NCBI RefSeq assembly: GCF_035994185.1 | Contig: NZ_CP108538.1 | Coordinates: 8,187,501-8,251,500 of the forward strand | Length of the DNA: 64,000 bases | Direction: 5' to 3' | Source of the DNA: Streptomyces sp. NBC_01217 | GTDB lineage: Bacteria; Actinomycetota; Actinomycetes; Streptomycetales; Streptomycetaceae | Shown here: piece after piece, positions 34,568 to 45,239 of the stretch | How positions within the stretch are numbered: position 1 is the first letter of the stretch | Layout: each line of letters begins with the position of its first letter | Notes under the pieces: generated by a model | Databases searched by the model: none | Told to the model about the DNA's origin: nothing | Seen by the model: the letters and a program-made list of their open reading frames with translations, nothing else | Made by a program: the position numbers and the translations under genes

Positions 34568-35245
34568 ATGACAACGCTCCCGATGCCCGCCGACGAGGCC
34601 GAAGCCCGAGCCGTTCAGGACGCCCTGCGCCCCCTGGTGGTGCTCGACGAACCCGGCCCGCCGCCAGGCACCGGCCGGGTCACGGGGGTCGACGTCGCCT
34701 ACGACGACGAGCGCGATGTCGTCGTGGCGGCGGCCGTCGTCCTCGACGAGGCGACGCTCGACGTGGTCGCCGAGGCCACCGCCGTAGGCCGGGTCACCTT
34801 CCCGTACATCCCCGGACTCCTCGCCTTCCGGGAGATCCCGACCGTGCTGGCCGCGCTGGAGTCCCTGCCGGTCGACCCCGGACTCGTGGTCTGCGACGGA
34901 TACGGCCTGGCGCATCCGCGCCGCTTCGGACTCGCCAGTCACCTCGGGGTGATCACCGGACTCCCGGTGATCGGCGTCGCCAAGAACCCGTTCACCTTCG
35001 CGTACGAGCAGCCGGGCCCCCGCAGGGGCGACTGGTCGCCGCTGCTCGACGGAGAGGAGGAGGTGGGCCGGGCGCTGCGCACCCAGGAAGGCGTCAAGCC
35101 GGTCTTCGTCTCCGTGGGACACCGGACCGGTCTGGAGAACGCCTGTGCCCACACACTGCTGCTGGCCCGCGACTTCCGCCAGCCGGAGACCACCCGCAGG
35201 GCCGACGCGCTCTGCCGCCGGGCCCTGCGGGAAGCGACCGCCTGA
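34568..35245 (+). CDS. nfi: Endonuclease V (deaminated-base repair)
   Basis: A 225-residue endonuclease V, which nicks DNA (or RNA) one phosphodiester past a deoxyinosine. Family marks include GVDVAYDD with the first metal-binding Asp, VTFPYIPGLLAFREIP, VVCDGYGLAHPRRFGLASHLG with further catalytic residues, and the Lys in VIGVAKNP. ATG 34568 is chosen; TTG/ATG codons before it belong to a short leader. A -10-like TAGACT lies about 20 bases upstream, suggesting a near-leaderless transcript. Confidence 0.93.
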   Translation: MTTLPMPADEAEARAVQDALRPLVVLDEPGPPPGTGRVTGVDVAYDDERDVVVAAAVVLDEATLDVVAEATAVGRVTFPYIPGLLAFREIPTVLAALESLPVDPGLVVCDGYGLAHPRRFGLASHLGVITGLPVIGVAKNPFTFAYEQPGPRRGDWSPLLDGEEEVGRALRTQEGVKPVFVSVGHRTGLENACAHTLLLARDFRQPETTRRADALCRRALREATA

Positions 35246-35294
35246 GTATCTGTACGGATGACGCCCGCCGATCATGACGGGCAAACTGCTTCAC

Positions 35295-35438
35295 ATGACC
35301 GAACATCGAACGTCCACACGACCAGGAACCGTCTATCTTGCCCAGCGCCGGGTCGCGGTGGGAATGACGCTCGGCATCGTCGCCGGAGCGGTCTGGACGG
35401 TCTCGATGATCTGCACGCTGGTGGCCTGGGTGCTGTGA
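35295..35438 (+). CDS. Small single-span membrane protein
   Basis: A 47-residue product starting at ATG 35295; ATG 35274 in frame would add seven residues. The first 22 residues are polar and basic (RTSTRPGTVYLAQRRVAVG). Residues 24-47 are a hydrophobic helix ending in LVAWVL. A perfect 10-bp hairpin begins two bases after the stop, which supports a real transcript end. No family is recognised. Confidence 0.6.
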   Translation: MTEHRTSTRPGTVYLAQRRVAVGMTLGIVAGAVWTVSMICTLVAWVL

Positions 35439-35439
35439 C

Positions 35440-35462
35440 CCGCGGGGTGCACCACCCCGCGG
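35440..35462. terminator. Hairpin after the small membrane protein gene
   Basis: CCGCGGGGTG and CACCCCGCGG form a perfect 10-bp stem around CAC. It lies between the small membrane protein stop (35438) and the end of the convergent reductase gene (35479). Confidence 0.65.
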
Positions 35463-35478
35463 CCGGTCGCCGGTCCGC

Positions 35479-36669
35479 TCAGCGCACCGCCGCCACCCGG
35501 AAGCGCAGTCCGGCCGCGCGCAGCCGCTCCAGCAGCGCGTCACCCATCGCGACGGCGGTCGTGACCTGCCCCGATGTCGGCGCAAGTTCGTCCAGGGCGA
35601 GACAGAGCGCGGACTCGCCGAGCATCTTCGCCGTCTCGCCGTAACCGGGGTCGCCGCCCGACACCTCGGTGAACACCCGGCGCCCACCGCCCTCGCCGAC
35701 GAAGCGCACGCTGAACCAGCTGCGCCTCCTGCGCCCGGCGTCCGGGCCCTCACCCGGCTCGTACCGGTCCATCAGCCAGGACCGCGCCGCCGGTATCTGT
35801 GCGGCACCCAGGAGCGCGCCGATCGCGGCCGTGCCGCCCAGCGCCACGGGCAGATGCCGCACCGAGGCGAAGTGGCGGTATCGGAAGTCGGGGCCGTATC
35901 GGGCCAGCCCCCGCGCCGAGCGTTCGACGACCTGCGGGTCCAGCGTGGGCAGCGGCAGCGCCCAGGTGCCGGTCTCCGCGCTGAAGTGCGGGCTGCCGAG
36001 CCGTGCGCGGGCGCGGCGCGCGACCAGTCGGGGCTCGTGCAGACGGCGTTCCTGTGCGAGCCGCAGCATCTGTGGGCCGCGGCCCATCGAGGTGAGCGCG
36101 GAGGCGAACGTACCGCCGGAGAAGGCGGCGTTGGTGCGGACGAAACCGTCGATCGTCAGCGGCACGTCCTGCGGCAGCTGCTGGACGGTGAAGTACACCC
36201 CGAGGTCGTGGGGTACGGAGTCGAAACCGCAGGCGTGCACGAGTCGTGCCCCGGTCTCGCGGGCCCGCGTGTCGTGCTCCAGGAACATCCGGTCCACGAA
36301 CTCCGCCTCGCCGGTGAGGTCCGTGTAGTCCGTCCCCGCCTCGGCGCAGGCCGCGACCAGCCGTTCGCCGTACCAGACGTACGGGCCCACCGTCGTGGCC
36401 ACCACATGGGTGGATTCGGCGAGTTCGCGCAGCGAGCGCTCGTCCTCGGCGTCGGCGTGCAGCAGCGGGAGATCCGCGCAGCGGGGATCGATCGTGGTGA
36501 GGCGTTCGCGCAGTTGCTCCAGTTTGGCCCGGTTGCGTCCGGCCACGGCCCAGCGGCAGCCGGCGGGTGCGTGGGCGGCGAGATATTCGGCGGTGAGGGC
36601 GCCCACGAAGCCGGTGGCGCCGAAGAGGACCACGTCGTAGGGGCGTTGTGCCCCGTTCTGCCTGTTCAT
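35479..36669 (-). CDS. Saccharopine-dehydrogenase-like NAD(P)-binding protein
   Basis: A 396-residue protein with an N-terminal Rossmann fold (VVLFGATGFVGALTAEYL, about 13-30) and the NRAKLEQLRERL cofactor-binding segment. Around 140-180 it has VHACGFDSVPHDLGVYF, typical of the saccharopine-dehydrogenase-like family that includes mycobacterial trans-acting enoyl reductases. It is more likely to be a lipid or polyketide enoyl reductase than a lysine enzyme, but its substrate is not known. It is divergent from the beta-oxidation operon, separated by about 200 bases. Confidence 0.85.
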   Translation of the reverse strand: MNRQNGAQRPYDVVLFGATGFVGALTAEYLAAHAPAGCRWAVAGRNRAKLEQLRERLTTIDPRCADLPLLHADAEDERSLRELAESTHVVATTVGPYVWYGERLVAACAEAGTDYTDLTGEAEFVDRMFLEHDTRARETGARLVHACGFDSVPHDLGVYFTVQQLPQDVPLTIDGFVRTNAAFSGGTFASALTSMGRGPQMLRLAQERRLHEPRLVARRARARLGSPHFSAETGTWALPLPTLDPQVVERSARGLARYGPDFRYRHFASVRHLPVALGGTAAIGALLGAAQIPAARSWLMDRYEPGEGPDAGRRRRSWFSVRFVGEGGGRRVFTEVSGGDPGYGETAKMLGESALCLALDELAPTSGQVTTAVAMGDALLERLRAAGLRFRVAAVR

Positions 36670-36873
36670 GACTGCCTCCGCAGGGGCCGGCGCCGATGTA
36701 GCAGGCAGAGGTTAGCGGAGGGGTTCGTGGCGGTGTGCGGCCGGGCGGCGATCGTGGGGGAGGATCCCGGGGAAAGTGCTAAGCGCTTGCTCGCCCCAAG
36801 GGGTTGTGCGGAGCGTGGTGCGTTCTTAGCATCATCGCTGTTACATCAGTTGTGTCACACCGCTGGGGGTTTG

Positions 36874-38016
36874 ATGGCAACGACGGAGCGCGGCCCGCTG
36901 GCAGGCGTGCGCGTGGTCGAGCTGGCGGGCATCGGACCCGGGCCGTTTGCCGCGATGCTGCTGGCCGACCTCGGCGCCGATGTCGTCAGGGTCGACCGGC
37001 CCGCCGGTCCGGGGCTCGGCATCGACCCCGCGTACGACCTCACCAACCGCAACAAGCGCTCCGTGCTCATCGACCTCAAGGCCGAGGACGGGGCGGGCCA
37101 GGTGCTCGATCTGGTCGAGCGCGCCGACATCCTGATCGAGGGCTACCGGCCGGGCGTCGCCGAACGCCTCGGTGTCGGCCCCGCCGCCGCGCTGGCCCGC
37201 AATCCGCAGCTCGTGTACGGACGGATGACCGGCTGGGGCCAGGACGGGCCGCTCGCCGAACGGGCCGGGCACGACATCGCCTACATCGCCCTCACCGGCA
37301 CGCTCTCCATGATCGGCAAGCCCGGTGAGCCGCCCACCGTCCCGGCCAATCTGCTCGGCGACTACGCGGGCGGCTCGCTCTATCTCGTCGTCGGGGTCCT
37401 CGCCGCCCTCCAGCACGCCCGCACTCCCGGCGGCCGGGGCCAGGTCGTGGACGCGGCGATCGTCGACGGCGCCGCTCATCTCGCCACGATGATCCACGGC
37501 ATGCTGGCGGCCGGGGGCTGGCAGGACCGGCGCGGCTCCAACCTCCTGGACGGCGGCTGCCCGTTCTACGGCACGTACGAGACCTCCGACGGCCAGTACA
37601 TGGCGGTCGGCCCGTTGGAACGGCGGTTCTACGACGAGTTCAGCGGGCTCCTCGGCATCGGGGACCAGGCCCCGGACCGGGGGGACATCGCCCGCTGGGA
37701 GGAACTGCGCACGCTCGTCGCCGACCGGTTCAGGAGCCGTACGCGCGCGGAGTGGAGCGAGGTGTTCGAGGGCACGGACGCCTGTGTCGCCCCCGTCCTC
37801 TCGCTCCACGAGGCGCCCCACCACCCGCACATCGCCGCCCGCTCCACCTTCGTCGAGCACGGCGGACTCACCCAGCCGGCCCCCGCACCCCGCTTCTCCG
37901 CCACCCCCGTGTCCGTACGCAGCGGGCCCGCACTGCCCGGCGCGGACACCGAGGCCGTCGCCGCCGACTGGAACGTACCCAGCATCACGAGGCCCCGGAA
38001 GGACACCACCGACTGA
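36874..38016 (+). CDS. CaiB/BaiF CoA-transferase (alpha-methylacyl-CoA racemase-like)
   Basis: A 380-residue class III CoA-transferase family enzyme. ATG 36874 follows a GGGGG run as ribosome site. The N-terminus LAGVRVVELAGIGPGPFAAMLLADLGADVVRVD is the family start. RNKRSVLIDLK (about 53), LIEGYRPGVAERLG (about 88) and GRGQVVDAAIVDG (about 186) are further marks. The compact GIGPGPF form is typical of methylacyl-CoA racemases, which let (2R)-methyl chains enter beta-oxidation. Its position as first gene of a beta-oxidation operon fits that role. Its stop overlaps the next start (TGATG). Confidence 0.88.
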   Translation: MATTERGPLAGVRVVELAGIGPGPFAAMLLADLGADVVRVDRPAGPGLGIDPAYDLTNRNKRSVLIDLKAEDGAGQVLDLVERADILIEGYRPGVAERLGVGPAAALARNPQLVYGRMTGWGQDGPLAERAGHDIAYIALTGTLSMIGKPGEPPTVPANLLGDYAGGSLYLVVGVLAALQHARTPGGRGQVVDAAIVDGAAHLATMIHGMLAAGGWQDRRGSNLLDGGCPFYGTYETSDGQYMAVGPLERRFYDEFSGLLGIGDQAPDRGDIARWEELRTLVADRFRSRTRAEWSEVFEGTDACVAPVLSLHEAPHHPHIAARSTFVEHGGLTQPAPAPRFSATPVSVRSGPALPGADTEAVAADWNVPSITRPRKDTTD

Positions 38017-39041
38017 TGGAACTCTCCCTGCCGCTGAACTACGCGGGCGACCCGCGCGAGGCCTGCGACCAGGTCGCGGCGCTGGAGTCCGCCGGACTCG
38101 ACGCCGTGTGGGTCGCGGAGGCGTACGGCTTCGACTCGCCCACGATCATGGGCTATCTGGCCGCCCGCACCGAACGCATGAAGATCGGCGCGGCCATTCT
38201 CAACGTCTACTCCCGCACCCCCGCCCTCATCGCCCAGACCGGCGCCGGACTCGATGCGGTCTCCGGCGGCCGGGCGCTGCTCGGGCTCGGCGCGTCCGGG
38301 CCGCAGGTCGTCGAGGGCTGGCACGGCAAGGCGTACGACAAGCCGCTCGGCCGGACCCGCGAGACCGTCGAACTGTGCCGCCGGATCTGGCGCCGCGAGA
38401 TCATCGACCACCACGGCATCACCGACATGCCACTGCCGAAGGAGAAGGGCGGCAGGCTCGGCAAGCCGCTGAAGATCCTCACCCGTCCGGTGCGCGAGGA
38501 GATCCCGCTCTACATCGCCTCCCTCGGCCCCGCCAATGTCCGGCTCACCGCCGAGATCGCCGACGGCTGGCTGCCGACGCTCTACCTCCCCGAGAAGGCC
38601 CGGCAGGTGTGGGGCACCGCGCTCGCCGAAGGCGCGGCGAAGCGCGATCCTGCGCGCGGACCCCTGCAGACCGTCGCAGGCGGTCTCCTCTCCATCGGCG
38701 ACGACGCGGCCGCGCTCAGGGACCTCGCCCGCCCGCAGATCGCGCTGTACGTCGGCGGCATGGGCGCCAAGGGCAAGAACTTCTACAACGACCTCGCCGT
38801 CGCCTACGGGTACGAGAAGGAAGCAGCCCTCATCCAGGAGCTCTACCTCGCCGGGAAGAAGAAGGAGGCCGAGGCCGCCGTCCCCGACGAATTCTGCGAG
38901 CTCATGTCGCTGTGCGGCCCCGAGGGCTACGTACGCGACCGCATCGAGGCCTTCCGCGAGTCCGGCGTGACGATGCTCAACGTCATTCCGGTCGGCTCCG
39001 AACCGGCCCGGCTGATCTCCACCGTCAAGAACTGGCTCTAG
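38016..39041 (+). CDS. LLM-class F420-dependent oxidoreductase
   Basis: A 341-residue luciferase-like (LLM) enzyme, starting at ATG 38016 within the stop of the previous gene. The barrel fold is recognisable by ALESAGLDAVWVAEAYGFDSPT, RMKIGAAILNVYSRTPALIAQT, GGRALLGLGASGPQVVEGWHG and IYIASLGPANVRL-type segments. Close relatives use cofactor F420 rather than FMN. In acyl-CoA operons they probably oxidise or reduce a CoA-bound intermediate. The exact reaction cannot be told from sequence. Confidence 0.88.
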   Translation: MELSLPLNYAGDPREACDQVAALESAGLDAVWVAEAYGFDSPTIMGYLAARTERMKIGAAILNVYSRTPALIAQTGAGLDAVSGGRALLGLGASGPQVVEGWHGKAYDKPLGRTRETVELCRRIWRREIIDHHGITDMPLPKEKGGRLGKPLKILTRPVREEIPLYIASLGPANVRLTAEIADGWLPTLYLPEKARQVWGTALAEGAAKRDPARGPLQTVAGGLLSIGDDAAALRDLARPQIALYVGGMGAKGKNFYNDLAVAYGYEKEAALIQELYLAGKKKEAEAAVPDEFCELMSLCGPEGYVRDRIEAFRESGVTMLNVIPVGSEPARLISTVKNWL

Positions 39042-39051
39042 GAGGCTTGCA

Positions 39052-40194
39052 GTGCAGCGGCAGATCTTCAGCGAAGACCACGACGCGTTCCGCGAGACCG
39101 TCCGCACCTTCCTCACCAAGGAGGTCCTCCCGCACTACGAGCAGTGGGAGAAGGACGGCATCGTCTCGCGCGAGGTCTGGCTCGCGGCCGGCCGGCAGGG
39201 GCTGCTCGGCCTCGCCGTCCCCGAGGAGTACGGCGGCGGTGGCACCCCCGACTACCGTTACAGCGCCGTCCTCTCCGAGGAGTTCACCCGGGCCGGCGCC
39301 CCCGGGCTCGCCCTCGGCCTGCACAATGACATCATCGGCCCCTACCTCACCGGCCTCGCCACCGAGGAGCAGAAGCGGCGCTGGCTGCCCGGCTTCTGCA
39401 GCGGCGAGATCGTCACCGCCATCGCGATGACCGAACCCGGCGCGGGCTCCGACCTCCAGGGCATCCGCACCACCGCCGAGGACAAGGGCGACCACTGGCT
39501 GCTGGGCGGCTCCAAGACGTTCATCTCCAACGGCATCCTCGCCGACCTGGTGGTCGTCGTCGCCAAGACCACCCCGGAGGGCGGTGCGAAGGGGCTCTCG
39601 CTGATCGTCGTCGAACGCGGCACGGAGGGCTTCGAGCGGGGCCGCAACCTCGACAAGATCGGCCAGAAGTCCCAGGACACCGCCGAGTTGTTCTTCAACG
39701 ACGTCCGCGTCCCCAAGGAGAACCTGCTCGGTGAGCGCGACGGCGCGTTCATCCATCTGATGACCAACCTGGCGCAGGAACGGCTGGGCATAGCTGTCGC
39801 CGGAATCGCCGCCGCCGAACATCTGCTGGAGATCACCACGCAGTATGTCAAGGAGCGCGAGGCCTTCGGACGGTCGCTCTCCAAGCTCCAGCACATCCGG
39901 TTCGAGATCGCCGAGATGGCCACCGAGTGCGCCGTCACCCGCACCTTCATCGACCGGTGCATCGTCGACCACTCGGACGGGAAGCTCGACGCCGTACACG
40001 CCTCGATGGCCAAGTGGTGGGCCACCGAACTGCAAAAGCGCGTAGCCGACCGCTGCCTCCAACTCCACGGCGGCTACGGCTACATGACGGAGTACCCGGT
40101 GGCGAAGGCGTTCACCGACGGCCGCATCCAGACCATCTACGGCGGCACGACCGAGATCATGAAGGAGATCATCGGGCGCTCGCTGCTCGCCTGA
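39052..40194 (+). CDS. Acyl-CoA dehydrogenase
   Basis: A 380-residue flavoprotein that makes the trans-2 double bond in acyl-CoA. GTG 39052 follows a GGAGG site by seven bases. Signatures include [20 protein letters not shown] (about 123-142), [13 protein letters not shown], the [17 protein letters not shown] helix, and the C-terminal [33 protein letters not shown]. The catalytic Glu should be in the ERLG/TEYP region by family alignment but is not verified here. It is the third gene of the beta-oxidation operon. Confidence 0.92.
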   Translation: MQRQIFSEDHDAFRETVRTFLTKEVLPHYEQWEKDGIVSREVWLAAGRQGLLGLAVPEEYGGGGTPDYRYSAVLSEEFTRAGAPGLALGLHNDIIGPYLTGLATEEQKRRWLPGFCSGEIVTAIAMTEPGAGSDLQGIRTTAEDKGDHWLLGGSKTFISNGILADLVVVVAKTTPEGGAKGLSLIVVERGTEGFERGRNLDKIGQKSQDTAELFFNDVRVPKENLLGERDGAFIHLMTNLAQERLGIAVAGIAAAEHLLEITTQYVKEREAFGRSLSKLQHIRFEIAEMATECAVTRTFIDRCIVDHSDGKLDAVHASMAKWWATELQKRVADRCLQLHGGYGYMTEYPVAKAFTDGRIQTIYGGTTEIMKEIIGRSLLA

Positions 40195-40229
40195 CCCCGA
40201 CGCACAACCACCCTCGAAAGGCTGCTGTC

Positions 40230-41444
<1,215 letters not shown>

Positions 41445-41482
41445 CCGTCCCCAGCCACCCCTTGCTTACGGAGAACACAGCA

Positions 41483-43654
41483 ATGACCGAGAGCACGACC
41501 ATCCGCTGGGAACAGGACGAGACCGGCGTCGTCACCCTCGTACTCGACGACCCCAACCAGTCCGCCAACACGATGAACCAGGCATTCAAGGACTCCATCG
41601 CGGCCATCGCCGACCGCGCCGAGGCCGAGAAGGACTCCATCCGCGGCATCATCTACACCTCCGCGAAGAAGACCTTCTTCGCGGGCGGCGACCTCAAGGA
41701 CATGATCAGGGTCGGTCCCGAGAACGCCCAGCAGGCCTTCGACACCGGCACCGCCATCAAGAACTCGCTGCGCCGCATCGAGACCCTCGGCATCCCCGTC
41801 GTCGCCGCCATCAACGGTGCGGCGCTCGGCGGTGGTTACGAGATCGCGCTCGCCGCGCACCACCGCATCGCCCTCGACGCCCCCGGCTCCCGCATCGGCC
41901 TGCCCGAGGTCACCCTCGGCCTGCTGCCCGCGGGCGGCGGCGTCACCCGCACCGTACGCCTCATGGGCATCGCCGACGCGCTGCTCAAGGTCCTCCTCCA
42001 GGGCACCCAGTACACCCCGCAGCGCGCGCTGGAGAACGGCCTCGTCCACGAGGTCGCGGCCACGCCCGAAGAGATGCTCGACAAGGCCCGCGCCTTCATC
42101 GACGCCCACCCCGAGTCCCAGCAGCCCTGGGACGTCAAGGGCTACAGGATCCCCGGCGGCACTCCGTCCCACCCCAAGTTCGCCGCGAACCTGCCCGCCT
42201 TCCCGGCCAACCTGAAGAAACAGCTCGCAGGCGCCCCGATGCCCGCACCCCGTAACATCCTGGCCGCCGCCGTCGAGGGCTCGCAGGTCGACTTCGAGAC
42301 CGCGCTCACCATCGAGGCCAGGTACTTCACCGAGCTGGTCACCGGCCAGGTCGCGAAGAACATGATCCAGGCGTTCTTCTTCGACCTCCAGGCCGTCAAC
42401 TCCGGCGCCAGCCGCCCCAAGGGCATCGAGGAGCGCCAGGTCACGAAGATCGCCGTCCTCGGCGCCGGGATGATGGGCGCGGGCATCGCGTACTCCTGTG
42501 CCCGCGCCGGCATCGACGTCGTCCTCAAGGACGTCTCCACGGAGGCGGCCGCCAAGGGCAAGGCGTACAGCGAGAAGCTCCTCGACAAGGCGCTCTCGCG
42601 CGGCCGTACCACCGAGGCGAAGCGCGAAGAGCTGCTGGCCCGCATCACCCCGACCGGCGACCCGGCCGACCTGGCGGGCTGCGACGCCGTCATCGAGGCG
42701 GTCTTCGAGGACACCGCGCTCAAGCACAAGGTGTTCCAGGAGATCCAGGACATCATCGAGCCGGACGCCCTGCTCTGCTCCAACACCTCGACCCTGCCCA
42801 TCACGGTCCTCGCCGAAGGAGTCGCACGCCCCGCGGACTTCATCGGGCTGCACTTCTTCTCACCTGTGGACAAGATGCCGCTGGTCGAGATCATCAAGGG
42901 TGAGAAGACGGGCGACGAGGCCCTGGCCCGCGCCTTCGACCTGGTCCGCCGGATCAAGAAGACGCCGATCGTCGTCAACGACTCCCGCGGCTTCTTCACC
43001 TCGCGTGTCATCGGCCAGTTCATCAACGAGGGCGTCGCCATGATCGGCGAGGGCGCCGAGCCGGCGTCGGTCGAGCAGGCCGCGGCACAGTCCGGCTACC
43101 CGGCCAAGGTGCTCTCCCTGATGGACGAGCTGACCCTCACCCTGCCCCGTAAGATCCGCAACGAGACGAAGCGCGCGGTCGAGGAGGCGGGCGGCACCTG
43201 GGCCGGGCACCCCGCGGACGCGGTCATCGACCGGATGGTCGACGAGTTCGGACGTACCGGACGCAGCGGCGGCGCGGGCTTCTACGAGTACGACGAGGCG
43301 GGCAAGCGCACCCGCCTGTGGCCGGGGCTGCGCGAGCACTTCACGAAGGCCGACACCGACCTCCCCTTCATCGACATGAAGGAACGGATGCTGTTCTCCG
43401 AGGCCCTGGACAGCGTCCGCTGCCTGGAGGAGAACGTCCTCGTCTCCGTCGCCGACGCCAACATCGGCTCCATCATGGGCATCGGCTTCCCGCCGTGGAC
43501 CGGCGGCGTGCTCCAGTACATCAACGGGTACGAGGGCGGCCTGCCCGGCTTCGTGGCCCGCGCCCGGGAGCTCGCCGAGAAGTACGGCGACCGCTTCCTG
43601 CCGCCCCCGCTGCTCCTGGAGAAGGCCGAGAAGGGCGAGACCTTCCACGACTGA
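41483..43654 (+). CDS. fadB: Fatty-acid oxidation multifunctional protein (enoyl-CoA hydratase / 3-hydroxyacyl-CoA dehydrogenase)
   Basis: A 723-residue fusion. The N-terminal crotonase domain (about 1-200) has AAINGAALGGGYEIALAAHHRIA and LPEVTLGLLPAGGGVTR with the catalytic Glu. The NAD-binding domain starts near 322 (IAVLGAGMMGAGIAYSCARAG). The dehydrogenase His is within GLHFFSPVDKMPLVEII. The C-terminal helical domain ends near 715. It catalyses the hydration and second oxidation steps of beta-oxidation. The last gene of the operon, it ends 21 bases from the convergent MerR gene. Confidence 0.93.
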   Translation: MTESTTIRWEQDETGVVTLVLDDPNQSANTMNQAFKDSIAAIADRAEAEKDSIRGIIYTSAKKTFFAGGDLKDMIRVGPENAQQAFDTGTAIKNSLRRIETLGIPVVAAINGAALGGGYEIALAAHHRIALDAPGSRIGLPEVTLGLLPAGGGVTRTVRLMGIADALLKVLLQGTQYTPQRALENGLVHEVAATPEEMLDKARAFIDAHPESQQPWDVKGYRIPGGTPSHPKFAANLPAFPANLKKQLAGAPMPAPRNILAAAVEGSQVDFETALTIEARYFTELVTGQVAKNMIQAFFFDLQAVNSGASRPKGIEERQVTKIAVLGAGMMGAGIAYSCARAGIDVVLKDVSTEAAAKGKAYSEKLLDKALSRGRTTEAKREELLARITPTGDPADLAGCDAVIEAVFEDTALKHKVFQEIQDIIEPDALLCSNTSTLPITVLAEGVARPADFIGLHFFSPVDKMPLVEIIKGEKTGDEALARAFDLVRRIKKTPIVVNDSRGFFTSRVIGQFINEGVAMIGEGAEPASVEQAAAQSGYPAKVLSLMDELTLTLPRKIRNETKRAVEEAGGTWAGHPADAVIDRMVDEFGRTGRSGGAGFYEYDEAGKRTRLWPGLREHFTKADTDLPFIDMKERMLFSEALDSVRCLEENVLVSVADANIGSIMGIGFPPWTGGVLQYINGYEGGLPGFVARARELAEKYGDRFLPPPLLLEKAEKGETFHD

Positions 43655-43675
43655 CGGGCAGCCCGCGGGCGGCGT

Positions 43676-44407
43676 TCACTGTGCCGTGAACGCGGCCCGC
43701 AGCTCCTCCTTCAACGACCGCTGGAACGCGGTCACCAGTGCCTGCAGCACCATTGGCTGCATATGGGCCGACAGCGACTTCATCGCCGCCACATGCTCCG
43801 GATCGGACTCCCGCTCCCGGTACGGCCCCCAGACCTCGTCCCGGAACAGCCGGGTCAGCTCCTGCGCGGCGGACCGGGAGTGCTCCAGCAGCACCGTGCG
43901 CGCGGCCAGGATCGTCTCGTGCGCGATCGGTACGCCCAGCAGCTCGACCCCGAGCCGCAGCAGGCCCGGATCCACCCGGTAGGTGCCGTCAGCCGGCTCC
44001 GCCCGCTCCAGCACCCCCATCGCGGCCAGCCGCGCTATGTCCTGCTCGGTCAGCGCCCGGCCCGCACGTCGCTCCAGCTCCCCCCGCGTCGCGTCCTCCG
44101 CCGAATCCGGCGCCCAGGACGCCACCAGCGCCCGGTGGATCGCCAGATCGTGCGCGCTCAGATCCGGCGGCAGCTGCTCCAGATAGCGTTCGATCGCCGC
44201 CAGCGTCATCCCCTGGTGCTGAAGCTCCTCGATGAGCGCGAGCCGGGACAGATGCTCGTGCCCGTAGTGCCCGACGCGACGCGGCCCGATCACCGGCGGC
44301 GGCAGCAGACCCCGGGTGCTGTAGAAACGAACGGTGCGTACGGTGACACCGGCACGCGCCGCCAGCTCGTCGACGGTGAGCGTCGGGTCCTCGGTCCCGG
44401 TCGCCAT
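43676..44407 (-). CDS. MerR-family transcriptional regulator
   Basis: A 243-residue regulator starting at ATG 44407, with a GAGGAG site nearby; a longer start at 44467 lacks a good ribosome site. The N-terminal winged helix is LTVDELAARAGVTVRTVRFYSTRGLLPPP (about 10-38), followed by the HLSRLALIEELQHQGMTLAAIE helices. The C-terminal 130 residues are helical and might sense an acyl ligand. It is convergent with the beta-oxidation operon, so control of that operon is plausible but unproved. An inverted repeat sits just upstream. Confidence 0.85.
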   Translation of the reverse strand: MATGTEDPTLTVDELAARAGVTVRTVRFYSTRGLLPPPVIGPRRVGHYGHEHLSRLALIEELQHQGMTLAAIERYLEQLPPDLSAHDLAIHRALVASWAPDSAEDATRGELERRAGRALTEQDIARLAAMGVLERAEPADGTYRVDPGLLRLGVELLGVPIAHETILAARTVLLEHSRSAAQELTRLFRDEVWGPYRERESDPEHVAAMKSLSAHMQPMVLQALVTAFQRSLKEELRAAFTAQ

Positions 44408-44464
44408 GGCTGCTCCTCGCGTCACGACCCAGCGGCGAACTGCTGCGTCTGCACCAATCAGGTC

Positions 44465-44492
44465 CAACAGTATTGCTGTCTCACCACTGTTG
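44465..44492 (-). promoter_or_regulatory. Inverted repeat upstream of the MerR gene
   Basis: CAACAGT (44465-44471) and ACTGTTG (44486-44492) form a perfect 7-bp inverted repeat with 14 bases between. ACAG and CTGT also pair around TATTG within the left half. MerR operators lie between promoter elements, and this one is 58 bases before the start codon. Confidence 0.5.
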
Positions 44493-44561
44493 TGAAAGTC
44501 TCCGGCGGCATCCGAGCACGGTCCCGGCAGCGCTGTCGGTGGTGGCGCCTACGCTGGGTTC

Positions 44562-45050
44562 ATGTCGGAGATCACTTACGTACGGGGGGATGCCACCGCC
44601 CCACAGGGCAAGGGCGTCAAGCTGATCGCGCATGTCTGCAACGACCTGGGCGGCTGGGGCAAGGGCTTCGTCCTGGCCGTCTCACGCCGCTGGCCCGAAC
44701 CGGAGACGGCCTACCGCCACTGGCACCGGAATCGTGCGGACAACGACTTCGCCCTGGGCGCGGTCCAGTTCGTCCAGGTGAGCCCGTACCTCTGGGTGGC
44801 GAACATGGTGGGCCAGCGGGGGATGCGCACGGGCAGCAAGGGGGTGCCGGTGCGCTACGAGGCGATCGACACGGCCTTGGGGGCCGTGGCCGACCGGGCC
44901 GTCGAGCTGGGGGCCTCGGTCCACATGCCGCGGATCGGCTGCGGGCTGGCGGGCGGCAAGTGGTCCCGCATCGAGCCGCTGATAGAGCAGAGGCTGCGGC
45001 GGCGGGGCATACCGGTGACGGTGTACGACTTCGCCACCGGGAATGGATGA
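44562..45050 (+). CDS. Macrodomain protein (ADP-ribose binding/hydrolase)
   Basis: A 162-residue stand-alone macrodomain. Its fold is visible as ITYVRGDATAPQ, IAHVCNDLGGWGKGFVLAVSRRWPEPE (the phosphate-binding Gly loop) and MPRIGCGLAGGKW near the end. Proteins of this kind bind ADP-ribose and can remove it from modified proteins. I recall that S. coelicolor SCO6735, a macrodomain protein affecting antibiotic production, lies in the matching neighbourhood, so this is the likely orthologue. ATG 44562 begins the domain directly. It is divergent from the MerR gene. Confidence 0.88.
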   Translation: MSEITYVRGDATAPQGKGVKLIAHVCNDLGGWGKGFVLAVSRRWPEPETAYRHWHRNRADNDFALGAVQFVQVSPYLWVANMVGQRGMRTGSKGVPVRYEAIDTALGAVADRAVELGASVHMPRIGCGLAGGKWSRIEPLIEQRLRRRGIPVTVYDFATGNG

Positions 45051-45239
45051 GACGTCCGCCGTGATGAGGATGCCGCGGTGGCGAGCGCGGCGACCAGCGC
45101 GCCCAGGGGCATGTCCGGGGCCGAGGAGCGCGAGCACCAGCGTCGTCGCTGACCCGGAGAAGGCGGTGACCTTGGTCGTCATCCTCGGTGGTGCCGATGT
45201 CCCGGATGCCGGGACGGAATCGGAGCCCCTACGCGGTGT

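Noticed and set aside
35854..36873. Upstream extension of the CoA-transferase
   Set aside because: It is antisense to the reductase gene. ATG 36874 begins the conserved N-terminus.
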